This document shows, in pieces, positions 23,570-32,232 of a DNA stretch of 64,000 nt. Made by a program: the position numbers and the translations under genes. Each line of letters opens with the position of its first letter. Within the stretch, counting starts at the first letter, position 1. Below the pieces are notes generated by a model, which saw nothing but the letters and a program-made list of their open reading frames with translations, had not been told where the DNA came from and did not search any database. The stretch is from an uncultured Eubacterium sp. (GTDB lineage Bacteria > Bacillota > Clostridia > Lachnospirales > Lachnospiraceae), in assembly GCA_948579355.1 (NCBI GenBank), contig CAPAOV010000008.1, forward strand, positions 1-64,000, read 5' to 3'.

Positions 23570-25597
23570 ATGAAATTTCTTGCAAACCGTAAACTGGCAA
23601 CGCGCATCAGCATTATTACTACAACTATCACTTTATTGGGAATGTTGTTACTTTGGCGCACGGTATCGGATAATGTTGCATCCATCGTTGAGAACGATAT
23701 TACGAATCAGATGACAGATGCCGTAGAGTCGAGGGCTGCCATCATTAATGACTATGTATCTTCGGCGGAAGAGTATATGACGGCTTTCGCTCTTGGCAGT
23801 GACGTACATAATTTGCTTAAAGACCCGCAAGACCCCGAGCTGGCAAAGAAAGTTCAAAAGTATACGGAAGACTTTGCCGAAGTAAAAGGAGTGTTTGAGG
23901 GATTATATATTGCTACGCCGGAAACGCATGTTCTGACGCATACTTCAAAAAGCGCCGTTGGCATGACAACAAGAAAAGGAGATGCGCTGAAATCATTCCA
24001 GAATACGATTTTGGCGAAACAGAAATTGACAAATCTGGGCATCATGAAGTCTCCGGGAACGGGAAGCATGATTCTTTCTATGTATTATCCGATTTTTGAG
24101 AATCAGGAATGTATCGGCTATGTGGGCGCCGGTGTATTTGCCAATAAGTTGATGGATGCCTTACTAGGGTTAGATATTAAGGGTCTGCCGGATAGTGAAT
24201 ATGCCTTTCTAAATGTAGATACCGGCGTTTATCTTTATCATGAAGACAAAGCTCAGTTAAATAACATAACGAAAGATAGCGGATATCTGGAAATTATCCG
24301 CCGGATTAAGGAAGATGGAAATACCGAGGCGGCTACCTATGCTTATCAGGATGAAAAAGGAGAAGACCAATTAGTCGTTTATAAATATTTGAAAGACCGC
24401 GGGTGGGTGTTTATGGTTCGTGACAGTTCTTCGGAAGTTTACGGCCCGGTAAAGTCAGTTCGTATTGTTATAGGCTCTCTGTGCGCCGCGGTTGCCGCCG
24501 TTATTATATTTGTTACAGTTTTCATTTTATATCGGCAGGGGAAAGAATTGCTGTTAGTAGAGGGTGCGATAAGGCATTTGGGGAATTTAGACCTTTCTGC
24601 TGACAGTAAGTTACAAAGATTTTATGGAAGAAAAGACGAAATCGGCATGATTGCCCAGACGACGCATCATGTGTGCAGCTATCTGCAAAAGACGATTGAA
24701 GATATCGGGCGGATTTTAGCTGAAATGGCAGAGGGGAATATTGCGGTTGATGTCGCTAAAAATGAATCCTATTATATCGGTGATTTTAAAGTGCTGTCGG
24801 AAAGCCTGAAAACAATCCGCTATAATCTTACGGGGTTGATGAGTGAGATTTCTGCCATTACCAATCAGGTAGACGAAAGCGCCAATCAGGTGTCTGCCGG
24901 CGTTCAGACGCTGTCACAGGGAACGGTGGAGCAGGCGGAATCCGTTGAGGGACTTGTGTCCAATGTGACGGAGATTACGGAGCAAATCAATGACAGCGCC
25001 GTACGTTGCCATGATGCCAGCGAACTGGTAGATAAAGTGAACGGCTATGCCGACGAGGCGGATACAAAGATGACGGAATTGTCTGCTGCGACAAAGAATA
25101 TTGAGCAGTCCTCAACGCAAATCGGCAGTATTATAAAAGCCATTGAAGATATTGCATTCCAAACTAATATTTTGGCATTGAATGCTTCCGTGGAAGCAGC
25201 TCATGCCGGTGAAGCAGGGAAAGGCTTCTCTGTTGTGGCGGACGAGGTGCGGAGTCTTGCCGCCAAGTCCGGTGAAGCAGCTCAAAATACCGGCGTATTA
25301 ATCGGACGTTCGATTGAGGATGTGAAAATAGGAACGGAGTCAACCAGTCATGCCATTTCTGCCATGCAGGTAATCAATGAATGTATTCAGTCAATTAAAA
25401 CGTTGATGGATGACATTGCGCTTGCCAGTGTCCGGCAGTCAGAAATGATTGTTTCCGTGGAAGAGGGTATCAAAGAAATATCCAACGTAGTACAGATAAA
25501 CTCCAGTGTTGCGAGAGAAAGCGCCGTTGCCTCGAAAGAATTATCAGAGCAGGCAGGAACGTTGAACCATTTAATCAGTCAGTTCCGTATTGAGTAG
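23570..25597 (+). CDS. methyl-accepting chemotaxis protein
   Basis: A 675-residue receptor. A membrane helix lies at about 13-33, then an extracellular dCache-like sensor to about 285 (YVGAGVFANKL, VYKYLKDRGWVFMVRD), a second helix at about 300-320, a HAMP-like linker, and a long cytoplasmic coiled coil whose hairpin tip reads IEDIAFQTNILALNASVEAA and GKGFSVVADEVRSLAAKS. It signals to CheA/CheW. The ligand is unknown; dCache domains bind amino acids or organic acids. Confidence 0.95.
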   Translation: MKFLANRKLATRISIITTTITLLGMLLLWRTVSDNVASIVENDITNQMTDAVESRAAIINDYVSSAEEYMTAFALGSDVHNLLKDPQDPELAKKVQKYTEDFAEVKGVFEGLYIATPETHVLTHTSKSAVGMTTRKGDALKSFQNTILAKQKLTNLGIMKSPGTGSMILSMYYPIFENQECIGYVGAGVFANKLMDALLGLDIKGLPDSEYAFLNVDTGVYLYHEDKAQLNNITKDSGYLEIIRRIKEDGNTEAATYAYQDEKGEDQLVVYKYLKDRGWVFMVRDSSSEVYGPVKSVRIVIGSLCAAVAAVIIFVTVFILYRQGKELLLVEGAIRHLGNLDLSADSKLQRFYGRKDEIGMIAQTTHHVCSYLQKTIEDIGRILAEMAEGNIAVDVAKNESYYIGDFKVLSESLKTIRYNLTGLMSEISAITNQVDESANQVSAGVQTLSQGTVEQAESVEGLVSNVTEITEQINDSAVRCHDASELVDKVNGYADEADTKMTELSAATKNIEQSSTQIGSIIKAIEDIAFQTNILALNASVEAAHAGEAGKGFSVVADEVRSLAAKSGEAAQNTGVLIGRSIEDVKIGTESTSHAISAMQVINECIQSIKTLMDDIALASVRQSEMIVSVEEGIKEISNVVQINSSVARESAVASKELSEQAGTLNHLISQFRIE

Positions 25598-25624
25598 CTT
25601 GATGGTGACAAGCCGGGTTAAGAT

Positions 25625-26260
25625 TTACACAGGGGGCAGCGTTCCCCTGTAGTAAAACACGGCCAATTGTGTTCTGTCGCGAAGTTCCAGTTTTTCCAGT
25701 ATCTGGCTTAGATAGTTTCGCACGGTTCCCTCGCTTAAAAAGAGTCTCTCTGCGATTTCCCGATTGTTTAATCCCTCTGCTACCAGTGAGATTATTTTCT
25801 GCTCCTTTTTGGAAATATCATAGCTTTCAAAATTCTTCATTTCCGGTGACAGATTCATAAGAGCAGGAAGTTTTCCTGTAATTTCGTCACCGAATACATT
25901 TTGGCCGTTTTCTATTGCCAGAAGCGCTGGAACAATGCTGTCAAAATTTTGTTTGAGAATATATCCTTTTGCACCGATTTTCAGCGCCTTTACGATATAC
26001 TCATCATCGGAAAAAGTAGTTAGAAATAAGATTTTTGCCTCGGGGTGGGAGGAGAGAATGTGTGCTCCTGCGTCGAGACCGGTCATGCCGTCCATGCGGA
26101 TATCCATGAGAAGAATATCCGGTTTTAGCGTTTCATAAAGTTCAATGGCAGCAGAACCGCTGTCGCCGGTTCCGATAATTTCTATCTTTCCGCTTGCTTC
26201 CAATATTGTTTTCAGAGATAAGGATACGAGCTTATCATCATCAATAATTAATACTTTCAT
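25625..26260 (-). CDS. NarL/LuxR-family response regulator
   Basis: A 211-residue protein. The receiver domain has DDD at 7-9, the phospho-acceptor Asp in ILLMDIRMDG, and the later Thr and Lys. The C-terminal LuxR helix-turn-helix reads LVAEGLNNREIAERLFLSEG TVRNYL. It follows the histidine kinase by 37 bp on the same strand. The pair is divergent from the ABC exporter genes and most likely controls them. Confidence 0.9.
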   Translation of the reverse strand: MKVLIIDDDKLVSLSLKTILEASGKIEIIGTGDSGSAAIELYETLKPDILLMDIRMDGMTGLDAGAHILSSHPEAKILFLTTFSDDEYIVKALKIGAKGYILKQNFDSIVPALLAIENGQNVFGDEITGKLPALMNLSPEMKNFESYDISKKEQKIISLVAEGLNNREIAERLFLSEGTVRNYLSQILEKLELRDRTQLAVFYYRGTLPPV

Positions 26261-26297
26261 ATATTTGCCTCCCCTGTTTAAAAGTTCCGCTATTCGT

Positions 26298-27377
26298 TCA
26301 ATGTGCAGTATAACTGTTTTTTACAATGGAAATGTTGATAAGGAAACCATGCCGTGTGTCAATCCGCAATGTTCCTCCCAGTGATTGTATTCGGTCCCGG
26401 ATTCCGGAAAGTCCAATGCCGTTTGTTTCGGACGGCTCATTTTGTATCGTTCCGTTGTCTTGAATCTGTAGCAGGAAAAATCCGGGATGTTCTCGTACGA
26501 CAATTTTTGCCCGGTCGGCGTTACTATGTTTGTGAATATTATTTATCGCTTCTCGGACAATGGAAATGAAAGCATATTTCATTTCATGGGGTAGCTCATG
26601 TTCGACATCGTATTCTAACTGAATCGTGAGAAACGAATCACGGGAGACGATTTCCTGTAAGATACGGTGGAGATTAATGGATTCGTCGTGAAGGTCGTGA
26701 ACGCTTGTCCGAATGCTGGTCATAGCGGTATTCAACGTGTCGTTAAGCGTATTCAGAGCTTCTTCCAGAGATGGATTTGTATTGATTACTTTTATGGCGC
26801 CGGTCTGCAGGAGGGAGCGGGTCAACAGATGACCTACATTATCATGAATTTCCCTTGCGATTCGGTTTCGTTCGCAAAGGGTCGCTGCCTGTATCTCCAT
26901 ATTTTGTTTTTGAATGAGTGCCTGATTGCGCTCTTTGAGATGAATCTCCGCCTCTGTGCTCTGGTCTCTGATAAAATGCAGCTCCCGCAGAAGCGTCTCA
27001 TTTTTTCCGGAATATCGCGCCAGTAAGAAACTCATCGCATTTAAAATGACAAAGGGACAGAGAAGAGCCGACGGAAGTTGAAATACGGCGCAGATAGCGG
27101 CCAAAAGAACTGTGGGCAACAGAAATTTCTTTTGAACGTGTAATATGTCATAAAAAAAGAGAGGGAGATAAGGGGCAAAATGTGGTTCGGGCAGGGAAAT
27201 CAAACAAAAAAGCACGATAATAAAACCACATATTCTCTGTTTCGCAAAATAAGTGCACAAACAGCTTAAAGTCAAAGAAAGAGTAAAGGCAAAAATTGAT
27301 ATAACGTTGACGCCAAAACACCATATGAGATAGCTTCCGGATAGAAAAAGAAACAATTTATTGACTAAATCCTGCAT
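26298..27377 (-). CDS. sensor histidine kinase (HisKA_3 type)
   Basis: A 359-residue protein. The N-terminal 120 residues are several membrane helices. ERNRIAREIHDNVGHLLTRS is the HisKA_3 dimerisation helix with the phospho-accepting His, IVREAINNIHKHSNADRAK the N-box, and GIGLSGIRDRIQSLGG the G-box. Start ATG after gggagggtcat. As in LnrJ/YfiJ-type kinases, it pairs with a LuxR-type regulator next to an ABC-2 exporter. Confidence 0.9.
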   Translation of the reverse strand: MQDLVNKLFLFLSGSYLIWCFGVNVISIFAFTLSLTLSCLCTYFAKQRICGFIIVLFCLISLPEPHFAPYLPLFFYDILHVQKKFLLPTVLLAAICAVFQLPSALLCPFVILNAMSFLLARYSGKNETLLRELHFIRDQSTEAEIHLKERNQALIQKQNMEIQAATLCERNRIAREIHDNVGHLLTRSLLQTGAIKVINTNPSLEEALNTLNDTLNTAMTSIRTSVHDLHDESINLHRILQEIVSRDSFLTIQLEYDVEHELPHEMKYAFISIVREAINNIHKHSNADRAKIVVREHPGFFLLQIQDNGTIQNEPSETNGIGLSGIRDRIQSLGGTLRIDTRHGFLINISIVKNSYTAH

Positions 27378-27532
27378 ATGACCCTCCCATAATTTATCAT
27401 TATTTTAAGTATACTTCAAAATGTTAAAAATAACAAATGACAAATGTCATGGGAAAAAGTGATGGCATTCACTTTTCTTTCTATTGTCTATCAATTACAA
27501 TAAAATTAGAATAGTGGAAAAGGAGGAATACG

Positions 27533-28471
27533 ATGGCAGCAGTAATTGAAGTGGAAAATTTAGTGAAGAGATATAAGGAACTGGTAGCGCTCGACCATTT
27601 TAATCTGACGATTCAGGAGGGAGAAATCTTCGGACTGCTGGGGCCGAACGGCTCGGGAAAGACGACGGCAATCAGCGCTATTCTTTCCCTGCTCCGATAT
27701 GATAAAGGCAGGATTCGGGTTTTCGGTAAGGAAATGCGCCCCGACTCCTATGACAGCAAGAGACAGATAGGGGTAGTCCTGCAAAATGTGGCGGTTTTTA
27801 ATGAACTGACGGTATATGAAAATATAGATTATTTTTGCGGGCTCTATATTAAGGATAAGCAGAAGAGAAAACAGTATGTAGAAGAAGCAATCCAGTTTGT
27901 CGGTCTGGATGAATTTCGAAAGTTTTATCCGAAGAAACTTTCCGGCGGATTGTTGAGAAGACTGAACATTGCTTGTGGCATTGCCCATAAGCCGAATTTA
28001 ATCTTTTTCGACGAGCCGACCGTGGCGGTAGACCCACAGAGCAGAAATAAGATTTTAAATGGCATCGTTGAGCTAAACAAAAAGGGAGCTACGATTGTGT
28101 ATACATCCCATTACATGGAAGAGGTAGAGCAGATTTGTACGCGAATTGCCATTATGGACAAGGGGCAGAATGTTGCCATTGGCACAAAAGAAGAGCTGAA
28201 GAAGATGATTAAGAATACGGAAACGATTACGGTAGAGGCGGCAGATTTAAACGAAGAACAGTTAGCGTGTTTTCGGAAACTGGAATACGCCTATGAGGCG
28301 GCTTTTGAAAATGGGCGGCTTCGCGTTTGTTTTAGCGGCGGCGGACATAATCTCATTCATGTGCTGGAAGTGTTGCACGCTGACGAAATTCCGTTTGGTA
28401 AAGTGTACACCGAGCTGCCGACATTAAATGATGTATTTCTGGAGATTACGGGAAAAGAGCTCAGGGATTAG
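27533..28471 (+). CDS. ABC transporter ATP-binding protein
   Basis: A 312-residue protein with Walker A LLGPNGSGKTTAI, a Q-loop (VLQNVAVF), the signature KLSGGLLRRLNIA, Walker B LIFFDEPTVAVD and the switch His in YTSHYMEE. The extra C-terminal 80 residues are common in antibiotic and drug exporters. It drives the two ABC-2 permeases that follow. Signature LSGGLLRR departs slightly from LSGGQQQR. Confidence 0.95.
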   Translation: MAAVIEVENLVKRYKELVALDHFNLTIQEGEIFGLLGPNGSGKTTAISAILSLLRYDKGRIRVFGKEMRPDSYDSKRQIGVVLQNVAVFNELTVYENIDYFCGLYIKDKQKRKQYVEEAIQFVGLDEFRKFYPKKLSGGLLRRLNIACGIAHKPNLIFFDEPTVAVDPQSRNKILNGIVELNKKGATIVYTSHYMEEVEQICTRIAIMDKGQNVAIGTKEELKKMIKNTETITVEAADLNEEQLACFRKLEYAYEAAFENGRLRVCFSGGGHNLIHVLEVLHADEIPFGKVYTELPTLNDVFLEITGKELRD

Positions 28472-28487
28472 CAGAAAGGGGGGCAAT

Positions 28488-29621
28488 ATGTTTCGACATA
28501 TTTTAAAATACGGGCTGCTGTCGCTTTTGCGGACAAGAGAAATTGTGTTTTGGACACTGATTTTCCCATTTGCCCTTACAACGTTTATGTATTTTGCCTT
28601 TAGTAATATATTTAGTACGACGGAACAGTTTCATGCGATTCCGGTGGCGGTAGTTCGGCAAAGTGAGAATAAAGCATTTACACAAATACTGGATATGTTG
28701 TCTGCCGAGGGGGAGAACCAGATTTTGCAAGTGCAGAGAAAGGAAAAGGCACAGGCGGAAAAGATGTTGCAGGATGGTGACGTCAAAGGGATTTTGTATG
28801 AGGGGGAAACGGTTTCTCTGGCAGTGGCAGAATCCGGCATGGACCAGACAATGCTGAAGATGATTATGGAGCAGTTTGTACAGTATGAAAAGACGATTTC
28901 CGATGTATGGCAGTTTCATCCCGATAAGCTGATGCAGTCGGTAACTGCTCTGGCTTCACAGGAACAATATGTGGAAGAGAAAAAAACATCCGAGGGGAAT
29001 CAGGATAACATCATGAACTATTTTTATGCGGTGCTGGCAATGGTTTGCCTGTTTGCCAGTTTTGCCGGCTGCGACCGGATACTGAAAATACAGGCGAATG
29101 TATCCGTGCTGGGGCAGCGGAGAAATATGATTCCCATTCACAAGATGAAAAGTATAATAGCGGATTTTGCAGCGTGTGAAATCGTACAATATACGATTGT
29201 TCTTCTCTTACTAATCTATATGAAATTTGTATTGAAACTACCGTTGGGAGACAACCTGCCGCAGATTCTTCTGCTGCTTCTGTTCGGAACGAGTTATGGA
29301 ATTATGTTTGGCATATTTGTCGGTTCGCTTCCGCGGATGGAAGAGGGCATGAAAATCGGAGTGTTGGTTTGTGTCGGGCTTGTCTTTAGTGCAATGAGCG
29401 ATTTGATGATATCGGGCATAAAAGATGGAATTGAACATACAGTACCAATTATCAATGATATCAATCCGGCAGCGTTAATTACCGATTCTTTCTATGCACT
29501 GAATATTTACGAGACGAACGAGCGTTTCTTTGGCAACATAATCTGTCTGGGAACAGGAATTGTTTTGTTCACACTGGTGAGCTATGCTATGGTTAGGAGG
29601 AGTCGATATGCAAGTTTATAA
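28488..29621 (+). CDS. ABC-2 type permease
   Basis: About 377 residues. One N-terminal membrane helix (EIVFWTLIFPFALTTFMYFA) is followed by a large extracellular domain to about 170, then a cluster of five helices, the ABC-2 topology. Start ATG 28488 after aaggggggcaat. It lies 16 bp after the ATPase gene and overlaps the second permease by 14 bases. Confidence 0.9.
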   Translation: MFRHILKYGLLSLLRTREIVFWTLIFPFALTTFMYFAFSNIFSTTEQFHAIPVAVVRQSENKAFTQILDMLSAEGENQILQVQRKEKAQAEKMLQDGDVKGILYEGETVSLAVAESGMDQTMLKMIMEQFVQYEKTISDVWQFHPDKLMQSVTALASQEQYVEEKKTSEGNQDNIMNYFYAVLAMVCLFASFAGCDRILKIQANVSVLGQRRNMIPIHKMKSIIADFAACEIVQYTIVLLLLIYMKFVLKLPLGDNLPQILLLLLFGTSYGIMFGIFVGSLPRMEEGMKIGVLVCVGLVFSAMSDLMISGIKDGIEHTVPIINDINPAALITDSFYALNIYETNERFFGNIICLGTGIVLFTLVSYAMVRRSRYASL

Positions 29622-30771
29622 AGTCTTTTTCCGCATCTTAAATAAACAGAAGATTCGAATTATTATGTATCTGGCAATTTTTTTAAGTATTTCCGTTGTC
29701 GTGTCTCTTCAGGGAGAAGAGACACAGGAAGGGGTATTTAAAGCGCAGTCTCAAAAAATTGCAGTCTTTGATGATGACGGGAGCGAACTCAGCCGGGGAA
29801 TGGTGCGGTATCTGTCAGAGGGCAATGAAATCATCAAAATAGACGATGAGAAAGAGACAATTCAGGATGAGCTTTACAATCGGAATATTACGGGCGTTAT
29901 TCGCATTCCGAAAGGATATGAAGAGTCGTTTACCGGAGACGGTAATGTAATGAAAGTGCAGGTTATCTCAATTCCGGCAACGATTAGTGCGGAAATATTG
30001 AAAAGCATGGTGAACCGTTACAGCTCGATTGCCAAAGCATATCGGGCGGGCGGGTTTGATTTGCAGCAGGCCGCACAGAAGACGGTTTCCGTATGTAAGG
30101 AAGAAGTTTCCGTATCGCTGTCCGAGGGGGCGAAAGAGAGCAGCCATGAAGCAATGTACTATTTCTTTGCCTATTTTCCTTACATTTTCATATCCATTTC
30201 TGTTGTCGGCATTGGTGCGATACTTGTCGTATTTCATAATAAAGAAGTCAGAGAAAGGAATATCTGCTCCTGTTATCCGCTGTCAAGGATGAATATGGAA
30301 CTGTACACCGCGATGGTTATAACGGAAATTGGTTTTTGTTTTTGCTACTTTATTGTAGTATTGTTGGGGATGAGAGATTTTCAGCTTTTTAGTTTTCAAG
30401 GAATGCTGTACTGTCTGAATACACTGTGTTTTATGGTAGTTACGTTGGGAATTGTATTTCTCATAGGGCAGATGGTTAAGAAAGCGCCTGCGCTCAATAT
30501 GATTTCTAATATCATTGCTCTGGGGATGAGTTTTCTGTGCGGTATTTTTGTTCCGCTGGAATATTTGGGAGAGGGCCTTGTCAAAGTAGCCCATTTTCTG
30601 CCGGCGTACTGGTACATTACATCGGCGGTTGAAATTGACAGTTATACAGCGGGGAAAGAGCTCGGAGAGCTCTGGCAGGGACTCGGCATCCAGTTGTTAT
30701 TCGGCGTGGCGTTTGTCTGTGCGGGACTGGCATATTCAAAAGCAAAAGTGGCGGCAGGACAGCGGGAGTGA
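29608..30771 (+). CDS. ABC-2 type permease
   Basis: About 387 residues with the same build as the preceding permease: first helix IRIIMYLAIFLSISVVVSL, extracellular part with FDDDGSELSRGMVRYL (typical of this family), then five or six helices. Start ATG 29608 after taggaggagtcgat. The two permeases probably form a heterodimer with the ATPase, as in the linearmycin exporter LnrLMN of Bacillus subtilis. Confidence 0.9.
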   Translation: MQVYKVFFRILNKQKIRIIMYLAIFLSISVVVSLQGEETQEGVFKAQSQKIAVFDDDGSELSRGMVRYLSEGNEIIKIDDEKETIQDELYNRNITGVIRIPKGYEESFTGDGNVMKVQVISIPATISAEILKSMVNRYSSIAKAYRAGGFDLQQAAQKTVSVCKEEVSVSLSEGAKESSHEAMYYFFAYFPYIFISISVVGIGAILVVFHNKEVRERNICSCYPLSRMNMELYTAMVITEIGFCFCYFIVVLLGMRDFQLFSFQGMLYCLNTLCFMVVTLGIVFLIGQMVKKAPALNMISNIIALGMSFLCGIFVPLEYLGEGLVKVAHFLPAYWYITSAVEIDSYTAGKELGELWQGLGIQLLFGVAFVCAGLAYSKAKVAAGQRE

Positions 30772-30818
30772 TGCATGCGTTTTTTTTAGACAGGCAAAAA
30801 GAAAAGACGGAGGGGCAT

Positions 30819-31328
30819 ATGGAGCACAGAATCATTATTATTGGTTACAGTGGAAGTGGAAAATCAACGCTGGCACGCAAATTGGGGCGCCAATACGGCT
30901 GTGAAGTTTTGCATCTGGATTGCGTCCACTGGCTTCCCAACTGGCAGGAGCGCAGGCGGGAGGAAGAGGAGAGCATTGTCTCGGAATTTATGGATACTCA
31001 TAAGAGCTGGGTTATGGATGGCAACTATAATTCGCTTTGCTGGGACAGAAGAATGAGAGAGGCGACACAGATTATTTTTCTCGATTTTCCCGCGGTCATT
31101 TGTCTGTATCGGGCGTTCAGGCGCTATTTTACTTATCGTGGGAAGACGCGTGAGTCAATAACGCAGGGTTGTGACGAGAAAATTGACAGGGAATTTTTCT
31201 GGTGGCTTCTGCATAAGGGAAGGAATAAAATGCGCAAAAGAAGATTTCGGAATCTCTGTGAAAAATATTCAGAGAAAACGGTTATTTTGAAAAATCCAAA
31301 AGCGGTAAGAAAGTTTCCTGACTTTTGA
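30819..31328 (+). CDS. P-loop kinase of the 'topology modulation protein' (FlaR-like) type
   Basis: About 169 residues. RIIIIGYSGSGKSTLARKLG is Walker A; VLHLDCVHWLPNWQER and SWVMDGNYNSL are hallmark blocks of this adenylate-kinase-like family, and FLDFPAVICLYRAFRRYF is the later core. The true biochemical role of the family is not established. Start ATG 30819 after gacggaggggcat; it follows the exporter by 47 bp. Confidence 0.8.
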   Translation: MEHRIIIIGYSGSGKSTLARKLGRQYGCEVLHLDCVHWLPNWQERRREEEESIVSEFMDTHKSWVMDGNYNSLCWDRRMREATQIIFLDFPAVICLYRAFRRYFTYRGKTRESITQGCDEKIDREFFWWLLHKGRNKMRKRRFRNLCEKYSEKTVILKNPKAVRKFPDF

Positions 31329-31489
31329 CAGCCCGTTTGCACTAGACCGCTACGCAGCCTTGAAAATGACAAATTCTTAAGCAATTGCTCTAATTGGAGA
31401 AGATTACAGATTGACATTAAAATATGAAACCGATAGAATAAAAGAAAAATATGTTTATAAGGCGGTTATTAAGGAAAGAAAGGATTGTT

Positions 31490-31822
31490 ATGGAGGATAT
31501 CCAGAATATTTTATTGCTATTTGCACAGAATGTTAGAAAACTTATAGGTAAAAATTTAAGTAAGATTCTTGTGTATGGTTCTTATGCCCGCGGGGACTAT
31601 AATGAAAATTCAGATATAGACATTATGATTCTGACTTCTTTGCCGGAAAATAAGATAGAACCTATAGAAGATGCTCTGTATGATATAGCATTTGATTTTA
31701 TGATGGAATACGAAATACAAATTTCTGTCATTGTGAAGAATGAAGAACACTTTAAGTACTGGCTTGGGGCGTTGCCTTTTTATGATAATGTGGAACGAGA
31801 GGGGATTGAAATAGTTGGATGA
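31490..31822 (+). CDS. MNT-type nucleotidyltransferase (antitoxin-like)
   Basis: A 110-residue protein with the minimal nucleotidyltransferase motif LVYGSYARGDYNENSDIDIM (GS ... DxD) at about 31-50 and the third acid in YEIQISVIV. MNT proteins AMPylate and silence HEPN ribonuclease toxins encoded next door. Here the downstream HEPN gene carries a large internal deletion, so the pair is probably not working. Start ATG 31490 after ggaaagaaagga. Confidence 0.85.
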   Translation: MEDIQNILLLFAQNVRKLIGKNLSKILVYGSYARGDYNENSDIDIMILTSLPENKIEPIEDALYDIAFDFMMEYEIQISVIVKNEEHFKYWLGALPFYDNVEREGIEIVG

Positions 31823-31988
31823 AAGACGGTGGGATTTATGCGAGTATCGTATTGAACAGGCAAGAGAAAGTTTGAAAGCTTCTGAAATTTTTGTTGCCTC
31901 CATAGGGAAAGCGGAGCAACAAATTTTAGTGGCGGAAAAGGTGATTACAGAGATTGAATGTTTTCTAAAGAAGTTAAGTGTTGAATAA
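31815..31988 (+). pseudogene. HEPN-domain gene with internal in-frame deletion
   Basis: A 57-codon frame starting on a TTG that overlaps the MNT gene by 8 bases. DERRWDLCEYRIEQARESLK and ASEIF match the first helix of HEPN proteins; VASIGKAEQQILVAEKVITE and IECFLKKL match their last helix. The 60-70 residues normally between, which include the RNase R-x4-6-H motif, are missing without loss of frame. The protein cannot be an active HEPN ribonuclease. Confidence 0.7.
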
Positions 31989-32035
31989 GAAATAACATTT
32001 TGTTTGAAGATAATAGCAATAAAGTTTTTTACATA

Positions 32036-32068
32036 GGGGCTGTCATTTCCCGACAGCCCCTTATTTTT
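32036..32068 (+). terminator. intrinsic terminator
   Basis: Perfect 9-bp stem GGGGCTGTC/GACAGCCCC with a 7-nt loop followed by TTATTTTT. It ends the MNT/HEPN transcript upstream of uvrB. Confidence 0.9.
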
Positions 32069-32087
32069 GGGCAGGGGAGATAAAAAA

Positions 32088-32101
32088 CGAACAAATGTTC
32101 A
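32088..32101. promoter_or_regulatory. LexA (SOS) box of uvrBA
   Basis: CGAACAAATGTTCA matches the Gram-positive LexA operator CGAAC-N4-GTTCG in all but the last base. It lies just upstream of a good -35 element and 145 bp before uvrB, the usual place and target. LexA should repress uvrB-uvrA until DNA damage. Confidence 0.85.
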
Positions 32102-32109
32102 AATTTTTG

Positions 32110-32138
32110 TTGCAACGAAAGTAGTGCTGTGCTATACT
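32110..32138 (+). promoter_or_regulatory. sigma-A promoter of uvrB
   Basis: TTGCAA (32110-32115), a 17-bp spacer and TATACT (32133-32138). It is adjacent to the LexA box, so LexA bound there would block RNA polymerase. Confidence 0.75.
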
Positions 32139-32232
32139 AAAAATTGTTTTGGTGTTATCAAATCCATGTAGTTTTGATGAGGGTTTGGCAGTGAGAAAAT
32201 ACCTTAGCATTGGATTTTTGGAGGTGATATTT

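Noticed and set aside
27560..27988. 142-codon minus-strand frame inside the ABC ATPase gene
   Set aside because: Antisense shadow of Walker A and signature coding sequence.
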